A stretch of DNA of 46,880 nt from Phoronis australis (taxonomy: Eukaryota; Phoronida; Phoronidae). Within the stretch, counting starts at the first letter, position 1; every line of letters starts with the position of its first letter. A model generated the notes under the pieces. It searched no databases. It saw only the letters and a program-made list of their open reading frames with translations, and was not told the DNA's origin. The DNA is taken from positions 1 to 46,880 of the forward strand of contig NMRA01000609.1 in assembly GCA_002633005.1 (NCBI GenBank), written 5' to 3'. A program made the translations under genes and the position numbers. This document shows positions 31,326 through 41,112 of the stretch, one piece after another.

Positions 31326-34300
31326 CTGAAAGAACAAAAAAATGCAAAAAGAAGTAATTTCTGGGGTTCTTTCAAATTAAAAAGTTACTTCTGACAAGAA
31401 CACAGTTTTACGTAGAAAGTAGCTGGATATCAGAGGGGAGTAGCAAACTGGAGAGTGATGATGACCACGACAGACTGACGGCCTGACAAAAAGTAACAAC
31501 AATCATGATAATAACCTATGCGATATTTCAGACTGGCAAACACACGGAAAGTACACTAACTAAGGATAAATATAAATCGATCCAGCTAAAACAATTCAAT
31601 GCAGCAGCAATGACGCAATCCGCCAAAAACATTCTCGTTAAACATAACTCAAAATGTTCGTGATAGAATCTCAAGCGTTACAGGTACAAAACTTGACCCG
31701 CTTTTATCAACGATTTCAACAGTTTATTACCCACTCGGGCCTGTAGGGGCAAGAAACACGTTAATTAAGTCTGGTCTGGCAATCGAACTTAAAGTGTACA
31801 CAACATGACTCTATAGTACCTCAAAATAAATTTTATTATTATATCTTACTTGAATTCAGTGCCTTTAGTGAACAGCTCATAAAGAAACACGCAAACATTG
31901 AAAAAAATAATAATTATGTACAACGTCATGGGTTGAACCCAAGTCGTTTGCCATTCTGTTCGGATCAGAGACAATGTGTATAGAGTGAAGTGAAAGCAAA
32001 GCACATTTAGCGTCGAGAAGGTTCGTAGAGGGATCAAAAGATGTGTTGCCGGAGGCTGCAGCAACTGCAGCCAGGCGGGGAACGTCTCGGTGTTCCGAAG
32101 GACATCAAAGTTGAGTAGAAGTGGCATCTCTTCGTGCGCTGAACAAGAGTGTGGGACGTCATCGTGGACCAAGCGATTCTGTCCGGGGCCACTCGCCCAC
32201 TTTGAGGACTCGTGTTTCGACTCCAGTCACAGGAGATGTTACGATGAAGGCCTGGTTCAATAAAGGACAAGATTTATCATTCAGAAACATCGGCTCTTAA
32301 TTCAGGATCGTCTGTTGGATGACTGGGTTGACTCGCCGAGCCGAGGCCGCTTCTCTCGCGGGAGGATCCAGTTCGTAAGGCTCAAAGTAGAAAAGTACGC
32401 AGCCGGAAGCACATCAAACTTGTTCTCGCTTTCGTGCAACCCCATTTCCTCACCGTGGCCACCATTCCCGTACGTTTCTTCACAGTATCCATTCGATTCT
32501 TGCTCATAATCGTCGTCACTTTCAAATTCACTGCTCTCCGCCATTGTTCAATGTTAGTCACTAATCTCTTGTGTTCAACCCGTGACGTCACATGTCGGGA
32601 AATGTGAAAATTGGCAAAATTGAAAGAAAAGTCAAAATTTCGAGCTAATTACACAAAATAAACATGGGTTTAGCTAAATTTTACGTCATACATTTAGTCA
32701 GTGGCCACCGGTAATTCAAAACGTGCAAAAATTCCATGGTGTGTACTGTTTAACACCACCAGGTAATGTGTATAGGCGTGAACTCGCATGTTACAGGCCA
32801 AATAAAGGTTTGCGGTTTTCTCAGGAATTTCCACGGACCCGAAAACGAGGGGTGTTTTTTCGGGTCGCTCTATCGCGACCAAAACGCCATATGATTTCAG
32901 GCTTCCTTTCTCACATTGAAGGTGACTCCTGAGGTTGGGAACAGGCAGTTCTGTGTTGTTTGAGATCAGGCTTTAGACTTGGGCTTGTCACGTTGGATTC
33001 GTGTGGTGAACATGGTTTTAAGCTATGCTAAACTCTCCGTTCTTCTCATCCCAATAAGGAAAATTTATAATGATTCGTTAAAACCCAGTCCCAGATTTAA
33101 CTTACGTGTCGTACATTTGCTTTGGCGCGGTTCAGAGGGAAGCTTGGAAAATTTAAACTTCGCTCAGACGATAATTCAGAATTTTTTCCTTTTAACTCAC
33201 AAGCATACATGTAATTGAGTCAACGTTAGAAGCAGACGTGAACTTTTAACCAGTTCTTTGAAATATAATTGCCATGACAATCAACTGTTCCAATAGGTAA
33301 AATGCCATTGCACCTGCATTTAACCCCAATGACTTCTTTCTCATTTCCACGACTGAGCAAAAATGCGCGTACAAAAATTGACACTAATTTTATTTTGATA
33401 ATTTGCAACATCCATAAGTTGCTGTTATGGTCATACTATAACATCATCCAGTATAAGTAAATTCTGAAGTTTTGCCGTATTGCGGCTTTCATATTTGTGA
33501 CCTAATTCTCCGAACAAAAAGTGGTCAAATCACATCCCCAGAATCACAGTTCAGTATTCATGTGGGAACATTATAATCCAGCGCGCGGTGAAGCGCCACG
33601 TGACTTCTTTTTGCGTGCCACGCCACCTGTTAGCGGTAAAGCCTCAATAGGTCGAATGAGTACCTTTTGCAATGCAGGATGCATGCATTGTTTACATTAT
33701 CCGTTCTAACTGATACGATACAGTCCACCTAATTAGATATTTGCCACAGTAATAACTCCATGACCAGGGAAGTAAGAGGGGGTATTCTCAGTCGTAAATT
33801 AGCATGGTATAGATGAACTACGTGTAGCTCTTTTGAATTTTAAAGGAGTTAAACATAAATTAATACATGTACTTCAAACGTTGGTAAAGATGTGAATTGT
33901 TAATTTGCATTCTAAAGTGGGGTTCAGTGAACCTTACGCATTTCTGTATGGTAAAGTAGTCGTCGGCTAATTACCTTCCCAGCCTACGTCATCGAGTATA
34001 TCACAGTGTCCCCAGTTCTTCACTTGAAGTAAGATCTTTAGAGGGCGCCAGTTGTCGTAGAAGTGCTGGAAGTCCACTCCTTTTACGGAGCAGGGCGGAA
34101 AGAGCGGAAAATGTTGTTGCATTAGTTCGGTACCGTACATGAGTGACGGTATCGTGAAGGGTACGGTGCCATGAAGGTTAAAGCTGAACGGTTCCAAGAA
34201 AACTGACGACTGAAAAGTAGAGGGTGACCATTACAGACGCTTGACATGCGCATACGTTACAAAGTAAGCAAATTTTTGTCACAGTAAGCCTAGGTTTGAT

Positions 34301-37300
34301 CACGCATTGTGAAGCTCGGACAGGGAAGTGCTGACCCGAAGTGGTGGGGGGACTTTCAGATGAGAAGGACGGACCCAACTGCGAAGGACGGAGGACAAGG
34401 ACGGGTGTCTACTCTTATTCGGCACAGTCGCTGTGGTATAGGTAACGATTTTCTCTTGCAATGACGAGCTTTCGAAAGGGGTTTCTTGTTGTTCACTTCT
34501 GAGATGAATTGGAAACGTGAAGGTCCCGTTTTTCAACTTTTGTGGTCGTGTTTGGAGATGTTCCGAAGGAATGTTTAATAAAATCAATATGTACTTTCAG
34601 TTCAGCTCCGTAACTTTCCTGGAAAGTAACCATTTCAAAAAACTGGGCATTGCAAGGTAAAAATCGCATTCTTAACCACTGGACGTTATAAAATTGATTC
34701 TAACTTAAAAGTGAATGTATATCCTGAGTCTGGGGACATCAGGCGCCTGGTTCTCACAGCGACTGCATTGGCTTTTGTCTTTTAACTTTAGCCAAAAGTC
34801 AGAAATCTGTCTACGAATGACCAAATGTTTAATTTTTGTCTTTTAGGTTTCTCGAAACGTTTTGCCTTCTGTCAGTTAAAGCAAACAGAACTACAGATTT
34901 TTGTCTTTTGACTTCCTAGACAAATTTTCCGACTTTCAGTCTTAGCCTGATTTTCTTAAAACGGGAAAAATGGTCCGTACAATAAGATTTAGCCGGAAAT
35001 CAAATGACAAAAGCCTTTCCGAAAATTGCCCCTAGTTGGCTTGAAAGGGCTTGTCATTATTTAATGAGATGGAGTCAAGCAGCTGCGAAATTAGTCTCGT
35101 TCCGTCCTCCAGCGCGGAGTTGGATTCGCGCAAGATGAAACCAGAGCCAAGTTCCTGACTGCACTGACTTCCTTATATAGTAAGTAACGTGAATTCACTA
35201 ACTTGATAGAGGTTGCATCAGTGCTGCGCATTTACAACCATCTATCAGCGATGAATACAGTACGCGGACAGTGACCGAAATACAATTATTCAATAATGAG
35301 GGGATCAATCTCAGTGCTTGTGGACAGGGTCATGTAAGTAAATGTATGTAGTAGTCTTGTGAGAACAGTCAGCTCCTCCCAGTATGAAGGGACTTTTATG
35401 ACAGAAACTTTAAGACGAAAATCCATCTCGCTTACTTACATTGAACAACGTGAAATTCGTTTGCAGCATCCGTAATGTGACGTCAGCTCCAGAAGAGTGG
35501 CTCCCTAGTGACGTTGCATTCCATACTATGTTTATCCCCTTGCTTCTTTTGTTAATCAGGTTTTGCAAATTGAATTTCATCTGCAAAGCCAATTGCAATC
35601 TTGAAAACTTGTATTTATGTAAAACGTTTTTTCTGCCTACCGTACTGTGCGCATGCGTGTAATTAAGCCCATGTCCCTATATTCGAAAGTTGATCCATTT
35701 TTTTCAAATAAAAGTTTTGCTCATGGGTTTCATAAACAGCCCTATGTAGTTAAATTTTGTCATAGCTATCCGCTATATATGCACATGCCTCCAACTGGGT
35801 GTTTTCTGAGCGACGTTTGTCCATTGTTGGTGCTTGCCGTTGAAAATTTTTTTAAACTCCAATACACTGCAGGTGCATATCATTCGCAAATTATTCAAAA
35901 TGTGTATCTGGTTTTTGAAAAGAGTTGCAGAAGGTCTGGTACCCCTTGTACCGCTAAGGTGGGTCCATTGCATTGTTCATCTGGAACCACGTTCGATACT
36001 TTATTGGTATATAGTTAAACCCGCGCTGCGGAGCTTGAGACCTGTCTCAATGGTTTAGCACTTTGCCTCAGTGGGACTCGAACTCACGACCTTGAGTGAT
36101 GAAAGTGGAAAAATATACCACTAGACCACACTGCCTCCTCCTGTACATGCCTCCCGTTCAGTAACGCTAGGACCTCGCTAAAAAGCTAGAGATTACGTGA
36201 GATATTGCCGTGCATTTTAAATAAGAACACGTGACTTTGACTAGGTTTTAGCTAGGTCCTAGCGTAGTTCCTAGCGTCTACCGAACGCACGCCTGGTTTT
36301 AGTCACGGTCTCTTCGCATGCGCCTGATTCCAGATGTAGAGCAGTTTCTGGTGTGCACGCCGGGCCTAACTGCGCGCATATATGACATCCATTAGAAATG
36401 TTCTCCACATGTCATGACTAATGATCGTGCACGGGTTCATAACAAATAATACAAGTTACAGGGTTTCCTTTCAAAAATTACACATATTTCAATTACATTT
36501 CATTTCAAATTTTCCCCAAGTACGTGTAATAAAACATAAATCAGCAAGACCTTAGCGCCATCTTTTGCCCAACTGATACCACAGGAACTGACGGGCTACT
36601 CACCCATTGATATTGTTCGAGATACTTTTCACTTTGTGTTTTAGACAGGTCAGCAGTATCTGATGATTTCGGTAGACCCCTTGGGTTGGATAAGGCTGGC
36701 CACACAAGGTCAGATGAGATGACGACGAAGCTGTAATGTGTTTGGGTACATTTTTGAAAACGCGCATGACAACATGTACGCTGGATTCACAGCGCTAGTT
36801 CTACGATTTTAGAAATAACGCTAATTGCTCGGGGTTGAACGACGAAAAAATCAAAATTAAACTTCGACACAAATGTAAGTTCTTACTGATCCCGCCAAAC
36901 AGGAAGAGACGTCGCGCGTGTTCTTGCGATGGCATCAAACGTACATGTAGGCTAACCAGAACAAGCTTTTAGCAATGTAGGTATAAAAAATACCCAAACA
37001 AAGCGACATTGCAAAGCCTGGTTTGGTGATCTCATACACTGAGATACTTGCCATACGTAAAGTGAGCATTCCAAGATGACATTAGGACGCTTGCCGATTT
37101 GATTCACTTCAGACTTGCGGCTTACTCGATCAGTCCGGCTGCACCTACATGTAACTCGACGATCAGTGGACGATTTAATTTCACCATGAATTGATATTAC
37201 CGTGATGTGTGACATTAAAAGCTAATGACAGTATAGTTACCCTCGAGAAGCTACCAGGCTGAGGTAATCCGTGTAAATCTCGCCTTCCACGAAGCCATTA

Positions 37301-39623
37301 GCGCCCGGTACAAAGAAATACACGGCGTAGTCCCCGGGAACAACGGGATAAAATACTGAAATTAGAAACAGCGTGCAACAATAAGTTTGCATTTTTCGAC
37401 TTAGGAACTGTAACAGGCCGTTTTCCGACGTTGTTCGTGACACTGAAAATGATTCATTTTATCTTGAAAGTCACACTAAAACGCATGTGCACAGGTATAA
37501 TATCAGGCTAGGCGCGGAACATTGACCCGCATATGTCACTGCGGACGTACTATTCAAGTTGTTAACCAATAAATACATGTATTTGAGCATATATTCTTAA
37601 AGCCTCACTTCAACGGAATTTTGATATTTTAGATGAATTTGGCTAACTTTCCACTTAAATACGACTAGCCTCGGCATACTCTGTCACAATGTATTTAACA
37701 CAAGGAATTGCGCAGACTGTCCAGCTGCTTTTGCGAAACTAGTGGCTTAGTTTGATTTCGCGTTACGGCTAACTATTTTTCTCGCCGTGATGTACCTTTT
37801 ACCACCAACGTAAATTCTATTTAAATGCGAATAGTTTTTAGGTACATGTACAAATCAACTAAAAGCGTTAAATTAATTTACAAACTATTAATGTATGCAT
37901 GTATGTAAGAAGTGTGTCTAGGCGCAGTACGCAAACATATCATACGCACGATTCTTCACATTCCAATATTCCGCCCGAAATCATGATGGTTGAGAATTTT
38001 CAATAACAATAGTAAAATGGTGTCCGCGTACTTGTATATCCGAAGCATCATTTTCAAGCTTGGTTATATTCGAGGAGAATTCGCCTATCTCCGGATACAG
38101 TAGTAGATTCGAATATAGGCGCATGGGCCAACCATGCTAAATGACGTCGTATGGATTTTTCAAGCTTGCGAGATCCATGCGACGGGCCTAAGTGCGTCGC
38201 ATGGTTGTCGCCTATGGAACGCTGCCATTGTTTTCCTTTGTTGCGTCTTTGTTGGATATAACAATACAGGTCGCACGGATATCGGACCTTGCGGGCCCAT
38301 TAGGCGGCTACCGTTATCTTTATTATAAGAAAGAAAAACAAAGTGAACCGTGGATCCGCCTATCTACCGATATCTATGCGGCGAGCTTGTGACCTAATTT
38401 CCCATAAGTGTTTGAAGTGTTCCTTTAAAGAGTTCAGTTCACTCACCTGAAGAATGCAAAGGTGATTTATCGATGAGAACGTTGACCATAAACCAACGGG
38501 AGTTTAGACGAGTGCCGTTGTACGGGTTATCCCGGTACACAAATATACCTGTAATTATAAAACTGAAGATTACATTTTGCCATGCTTAAAAGAATTGCTT
38601 GCTCGTAAAGCCTAAAAAAATCTCGTCCGGGTGATGGGGTCTGAACTCGAAATTATTTTTCACATCTTCCGTTCTATTTTTCTGCGAACTCAGAATAAGA
38701 GGCCATTACCCTATACTCGAGTACATTATTTTTACGGGGAAGACTACTTCAACTTAGTTTGCACATAAAGCTGTAAGTTCGAGTCTTGACTCGAAATCTC
38801 GAGTTTTCATTCGAAATGTCGAGTTTGCAGCTGGAATATGTGGTTATCATCACGTGAGAACTTGGACTACACGGAGTTAATTTGTATAAACTAGGTGTAA
38901 ACCATAATACACGTATATTGGACCAAATACAAATAGACCATTGTCTTGAGTCCGTGCTCAAATATAACGGACAATTTTATGGATTTCGAGTTTTCAAAGA
39001 TATGAACCCGGGTTCTTCACGTGTTGATCACTTTTCCTTCAAAGCGCATTTAACGGTTCTTTCAAAGCAATGGCCGGCGTGAGGTGTAGTCACGGTCCTT
39101 TTGAAATTCTTTACATTGTATCACACGTGATCCCTAGACGGCCCTAAACTGCTTTACCCGCCGTGACTCGATGAGTTTTTAGTACGGTTCCTCCAAGGCA
39201 CACCAAACATTACTAGTCTCAGTAAATGGCTTACAGGGACGGATCCAGGATTTTAGGCTAGGGTAGAGGGGGTAGGGCAGAGTATTAGCCAGGATTTTGC
39301 CCGTCAGACATTCGCCAACCCCGATCTACCAAATGGAATTTGAGAGAATTTTAGAGGGCCCTGGCCCCCTTGGCCCTCCTCTAAATCCGCCAGTGGCATA
39401 AATCAAATCAAATCTAGAAACAACCACAAACGTAAACAAGGAAGTCTGAGACGTGCTTTATGTTGCTTGAGATTTTGTGACATGGAAAGTCAGGAGCACC
39501 ATCTAGTGTCAATAATAATGGATGGATGATCACGAATTCGGAAACTTGGATGAACATACCTGTAGTTGGTGAGATAAACGATGTCAACACTAACAGTTGC
39601 CATACACTGACCATCTTTGGCAT
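31135..39623 (-). CDS. Secreted chlorophyllase-like alpha/beta hydrolase, 7 exons
   Basis: Seven minus-strand exons, all with GT-AG borders and matching phases, give 324 residues: 39623-39560, 38548-38447, 37355-37241, 36730-36604, 35580-35440, 34209-33975, 31325-31135. Residues 1-22 form a signal peptide (WQLLVLTSFI core). Residues 57-110 hold the strand-helix-strand start of the hydrolase fold (DYAVYFFVPGANG, then YLSLVASRGFVVISSDL). The elbow at 162-167 reads GSHSSG (probable nucleophile Ser165), the acid position FLEPF has Glu189, and the histidine block WGHCDILDD has His251. Order and spacing follow plant chlorophyllases (Ser-Asp-His triad, about 320 residues). Two oddities: Ser replaces the first Gly of GxSxG, and Glu replaces the usual Asp. 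N-x-T sequons at 32, 157, 178 and 300 fit a secreted glycoprotein. The substrate is unknown; in an animal a dietary ester such as chlorophyll is only one option. The first of two nearby in-frame ATGs (residues 1 and 4) was taken as start. Confidence 0.85.
32033..32263 (+). pseudogene. THAP-domain transposase N-terminus, copy 2, further decayed
   Basis: It matches 22311-22073 in order. The start codon is ATC instead of ATG. RCVAGGCSNCSQ preserves the first two zinc cysteines, the shared frame break follows VSVF, and 8 bp present in copy 1 (encoding the start of LCSAHF) are missing, removing the third zinc ligand. It cannot make a THAP finger. Confidence 0.75.
32302..32544 (-). pseudogene. Acidic N-terminal frame, copy 2, frameshifted
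   Basis: Begins MAESSEFESDDDYEQ and follows copy 1 to ILPREKRPR. There a G is lost from a GGG run and the last residues change (LGESTQSSNRRS). About nine substitutions in 68 residues separate the copies. Confidence 0.6.
33975..34209 (-). CDS. Hydrolase exon 6: acid and histidine blocks
   Basis: Acceptor CTCTACTTTTCAG, donor GTAATT. The 235 nt encode SSVFLEPFSFNLHGTVPFT to VKNWGHCDILDDVGWE. A second CAG seven bases further on would break the phase, so the first is chosen. Confidence 0.85.
34773..34945. repeat. Three diverged tandem units of about 62 bp (intron 5)
   Basis: TTTTGTCTTTT recurs at 34773, 34834 and 34899, each followed by a similar A/C-rich segment containing a TTTAG, TTTAGG or TTCCTAG phrase. 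It lies within intron 5 of the hydrolase gene. Function unknown. Confidence 0.55.
35440..35580 (-). CDS. Hydrolase exon 5: nucleophile elbow
   Basis: Acceptor TTGGCTTTGCAG, donor GTAAGT. All 47 codons are open, phase 0 both sides. It carries TSLGSHSSGADVTLRML, the position of the GHSxGG elbow in the family. Its first codon is an ATG by coincidence. Confidence 0.85.
36064..36135 (-). repeat. tRNA-Glu-like SINE head (intron 4)
   Basis: On the minus strand GGCAGTGTGGTCTAGTGGTA matches the acceptor-to-A-box part of tRNA-Glu, and GGTCGTGAGTTCGAGTCCCA supplies a perfect B-box. A TTC triplet sits where the anticodon would be. The anticodon stem does not pair and the acceptor pairs only partly (CACTG against CAGTG), so it is a tRNA-derived retroposon or pseudogene rather than a working tRNA. 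It ends 14 bp from MITE F copy 2. Confidence 0.65.
36150..36293 (-). mobile_element. MITE family F, copy 2 (intron 4)
   Basis: Inverted counterpart of 19259-19410, with ends CCTCCCGTTCAGTAACGC and GTCTACCGAACGCACGCC. It keeps the internal repetition of CTAGGTCCTAGCG. It lies in intron 4 of the hydrolase gene next to the SINE head. Confidence 0.8.
36604..36730 (-). CDS. Hydrolase exon 4
   Basis: Acceptor AAACACATTACAG, donor GTGAGT. It begins FVVISSDLVWPALSNPRG, completing the buried strand after ASRG. It ends in phase 0 at QYQW. Confidence 0.8.
37241..37355 (-). CDS. Hydrolase exon 3: first core strands
   Basis: Acceptor TGTTTCTAATTTCAG, donor GTAACT. It encodes FYPVVPGDYAVYFFVPGANG and YTDYLSLVASR, matching the P-V-x-F-x-x-G and Y-x-x-L-x-x-x-A-S-x-G patterns of chlorophyllase-type hydrolases. 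Confidence 0.85.
38447..38548 (-). CDS. Hydrolase exon 2
   Basis: Acceptor TTTTATAATTACAG, donor GTGAGT. Encodes IFVYRDNPYNGTRLNSRWFM and on to DKSPLHSS, an N-terminal extension with one N-glycosylation sequon. Phases are 1 in and 1 out. Confidence 0.8.
39234..39394 (-). mobile_element. hAT-like MITE (intron 1)
   Basis: 161 bp from CAGGGACGGATCCAGGATTT to TAAATCCGCCAGTG, flanked by GCTTA and GCATA (5-bp duplication with one change). In reverse complement it shares GCCAAGGGGGCCAGGGCCC, ATTCCATTTGG and GCTAATACTCTGCCCT with the members at 30080 and 9133. It is the most complete short-form member here. Confidence 0.8.
39560..39623 (-). CDS. Hydrolase exon 1: start and signal peptide
   Basis: ATGCCAAAGATGGTC through ACTACAG, then donor GTATGT. 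It encodes 21 residues plus one base. An acceptor-like GTTATCCGGCAG lies about 45 nt upstream, so the transcript may start in a separate 5' exon. Confidence 0.75.
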
Positions 39624-39857
39624 TTCCTGAACACTCCTGTTTAATAGATGAGACGTGTTCTGCCGGATAACGTACACAAACGTCTCGTAAGTTTAATCAC
39701 GAGGCTTTATCAGTTAGTATTCTAACCTTCATCCACAGGCTACTGAGAGTCCGATCGGTCCAAAGTTTTAATACAGCTGTTGTTAGTTACAGGAAAGGCG
39801 GCTATATACTGTAAGCTTGAACCCATCACAAAATGAACTATTATTTAAAACGCTTAC

Positions 39858-39950
39858 CTTTATGAAACTCGCCTCAAATTGTCTCTTAGTTAAATTAGAT
39901 GTCAGTGATTTCAGAGCTTTCTCTGGTGAACACAAACAATTGGTTACTTA
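39858..39950 (-). other. Candidate 5' untranslated exon of the hydrolase gene
   Basis: GAGTTTCATAAAG followed by GTAAGC is a good donor on the minus strand about 235 nt upstream of the start codon, and an acceptor exists before exon 1 (near 39667). The upstream end is unknown. A leader exon is inferred, not shown. Confidence 0.3.
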
Positions 39951-40241
39951 GTCGCGTACATATACATGTACTTGGGCGGCTCTAAAATGTGCATGTTTGT
40001 CTCGGCGTGTCAATTAATGCGCCGAGGACGGTCTCGATGATTATCGAGCTGTCTGTTCTTCGCCGCAAGCCAATGAAAATCCCTTCTCCTCTGAATGAGA
40101 AACAAGTTAAAAACAAATTTATTTTGGTAAGAAGTCAAAATAAAAAGAGTATAATTTACTTAGATAGATGTATCCTCAATGAACAGTGTTCACGGTGCCG
40201 AGCATCGGGTAATACGTAGCGACACGAAAACTGGAACTTAC

Positions 40242-40310
40242 CGTTTGGTGCGCCGGGATCCTTCAGTTTTACTTGCAAAAGTTCACGTTTGACCATTATT
40301 GTATGCTGCA
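40242..40310 (-). other. Candidate alternative 5' exon
   Basis: The minus strand reads ATGGTCAAACGTGAA to CACCAAACG, then a strong donor GTAAGT; the 3' phase (1) would join hydrolase exon 2 in frame. The resulting N-terminus (MVKRELLQVKLKDPGAPN) would lack a signal peptide. It could equally belong to another gene. Confidence 0.25.
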
Positions 40311-40752
40311 TGGTAAGGGGCACTGGAAGTCGCGTGCATCTCAGGGCCTACAGCGTTGTACTGAAAAATGCGAACTGTTGTTTTGCCCCATCATCCGTTG
40401 AAATCGCGACTGCACAATAGAAATATCCAGCAAATTCAAAATGCGAGCAAACAAAGCAGTTAAATACGGGACCAGCTCTCTTTTGTTCGATAATTGCTCT
40501 AATCTCCCATAACATGGTATATCTAGCCTGACTGGGTTGTCTGGTTTAAAATAAATGAGCTATAACATATTTTAACATAAACCAATAGCATGTCTGAAAT
40601 GCTCGTCAAATATTGATCATGTTTAGTTTTTTAATCGAGAAAATCGCGCAACTACAACCGAAGTTACGACAATCTATTCTTTCCGAACGTAGTCGCTCTG
40701 GGTTTAATCATAGATAGTCTATGGTTTAACTGTGTTCACACGTGGTCTATAA

Positions 40753-41010
40753 CAATAGGTTTATTTTATGTAACAGGCCTCCGGCCCACATTACAAATAT
40801 ATAATACATTGAGAGTACAAGATTTTCAAATCTAAATTAATTCATATCAAGGAACCCATTTCTACGTTTCTCCGCATTAACAACTTTTCTCAGGACAGTT
40901 AAATCACGAGTCTGTAGAAAATTTTTGAACACTATCTCTTCCACTTTATTGTATCTTGGTAAGAACAGCACTCGTAGATCAGAATATAAATTACTTTCGA
41001 GAAGAAAGTG
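40753..41010 (-). pseudogene. 5'-truncated LINE: last 57 codons of ORF2 and 3' tail
   Basis: On the minus strand an ATG-less frame runs HFLLESNLYSDLRVLFLP to AEKRRNGFLDMN and a stop at 40839-40837. His-Phe-Leu-Leu-x-x-x-x-Leu-Tyr-x-x-Leu-Arg is the usual C-terminal block of non-LTR retrotransposon ORF2 proteins. About 80 nt of 3' UTR follow, including GGGCCGGAGGCC, and the insert ends with ATAAAATAAA. It interrupts repeat G copy B, with TATAA and GTAA at the borders. Short length and truncation are typical of target-primed reverse transcription. Confidence 0.7.
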
Positions 41011-41112
41011 TAAGCCTGGTAGATAATCGGCCTGCCCCCTGTTGTCCTACCAGACAAAAGACTGTGCTTGGTAGTTAATAAAGAAGCTAGATGTTATCAC
41101 ACGCTCTGATAC

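Larger units (their letters stand above)
31789..32753 (-). mobile_element. Kolobok-like non-autonomous DNA transposon, copy 2 (in intron 6)
   Basis: The reverse-complement twin of 21583-22553, roughly 90-95% alike by eye. It is flanked by TTAA at 31789-31792 and 32750-32753, with the same terminal sequences AGTGTACACAACATG and (reverse) ACAGTACACACCATG. It sits inside the last intron of the hydrolase gene, in the gene's own orientation with respect to the acidic frame. Both relic frames are more damaged than in copy 1. Confidence 0.85.

Noticed and set aside
35647-36018. 123-codon plus-strand frame
   Set aside because: It lies antisense within intron 4 of the hydrolase gene and has no domain or splice support.
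36064-36135. Functional tRNA-Glu gene
   Set aside because: The A- and B-boxes are good but the anticodon stem does not pair and the acceptor pairing is partial.
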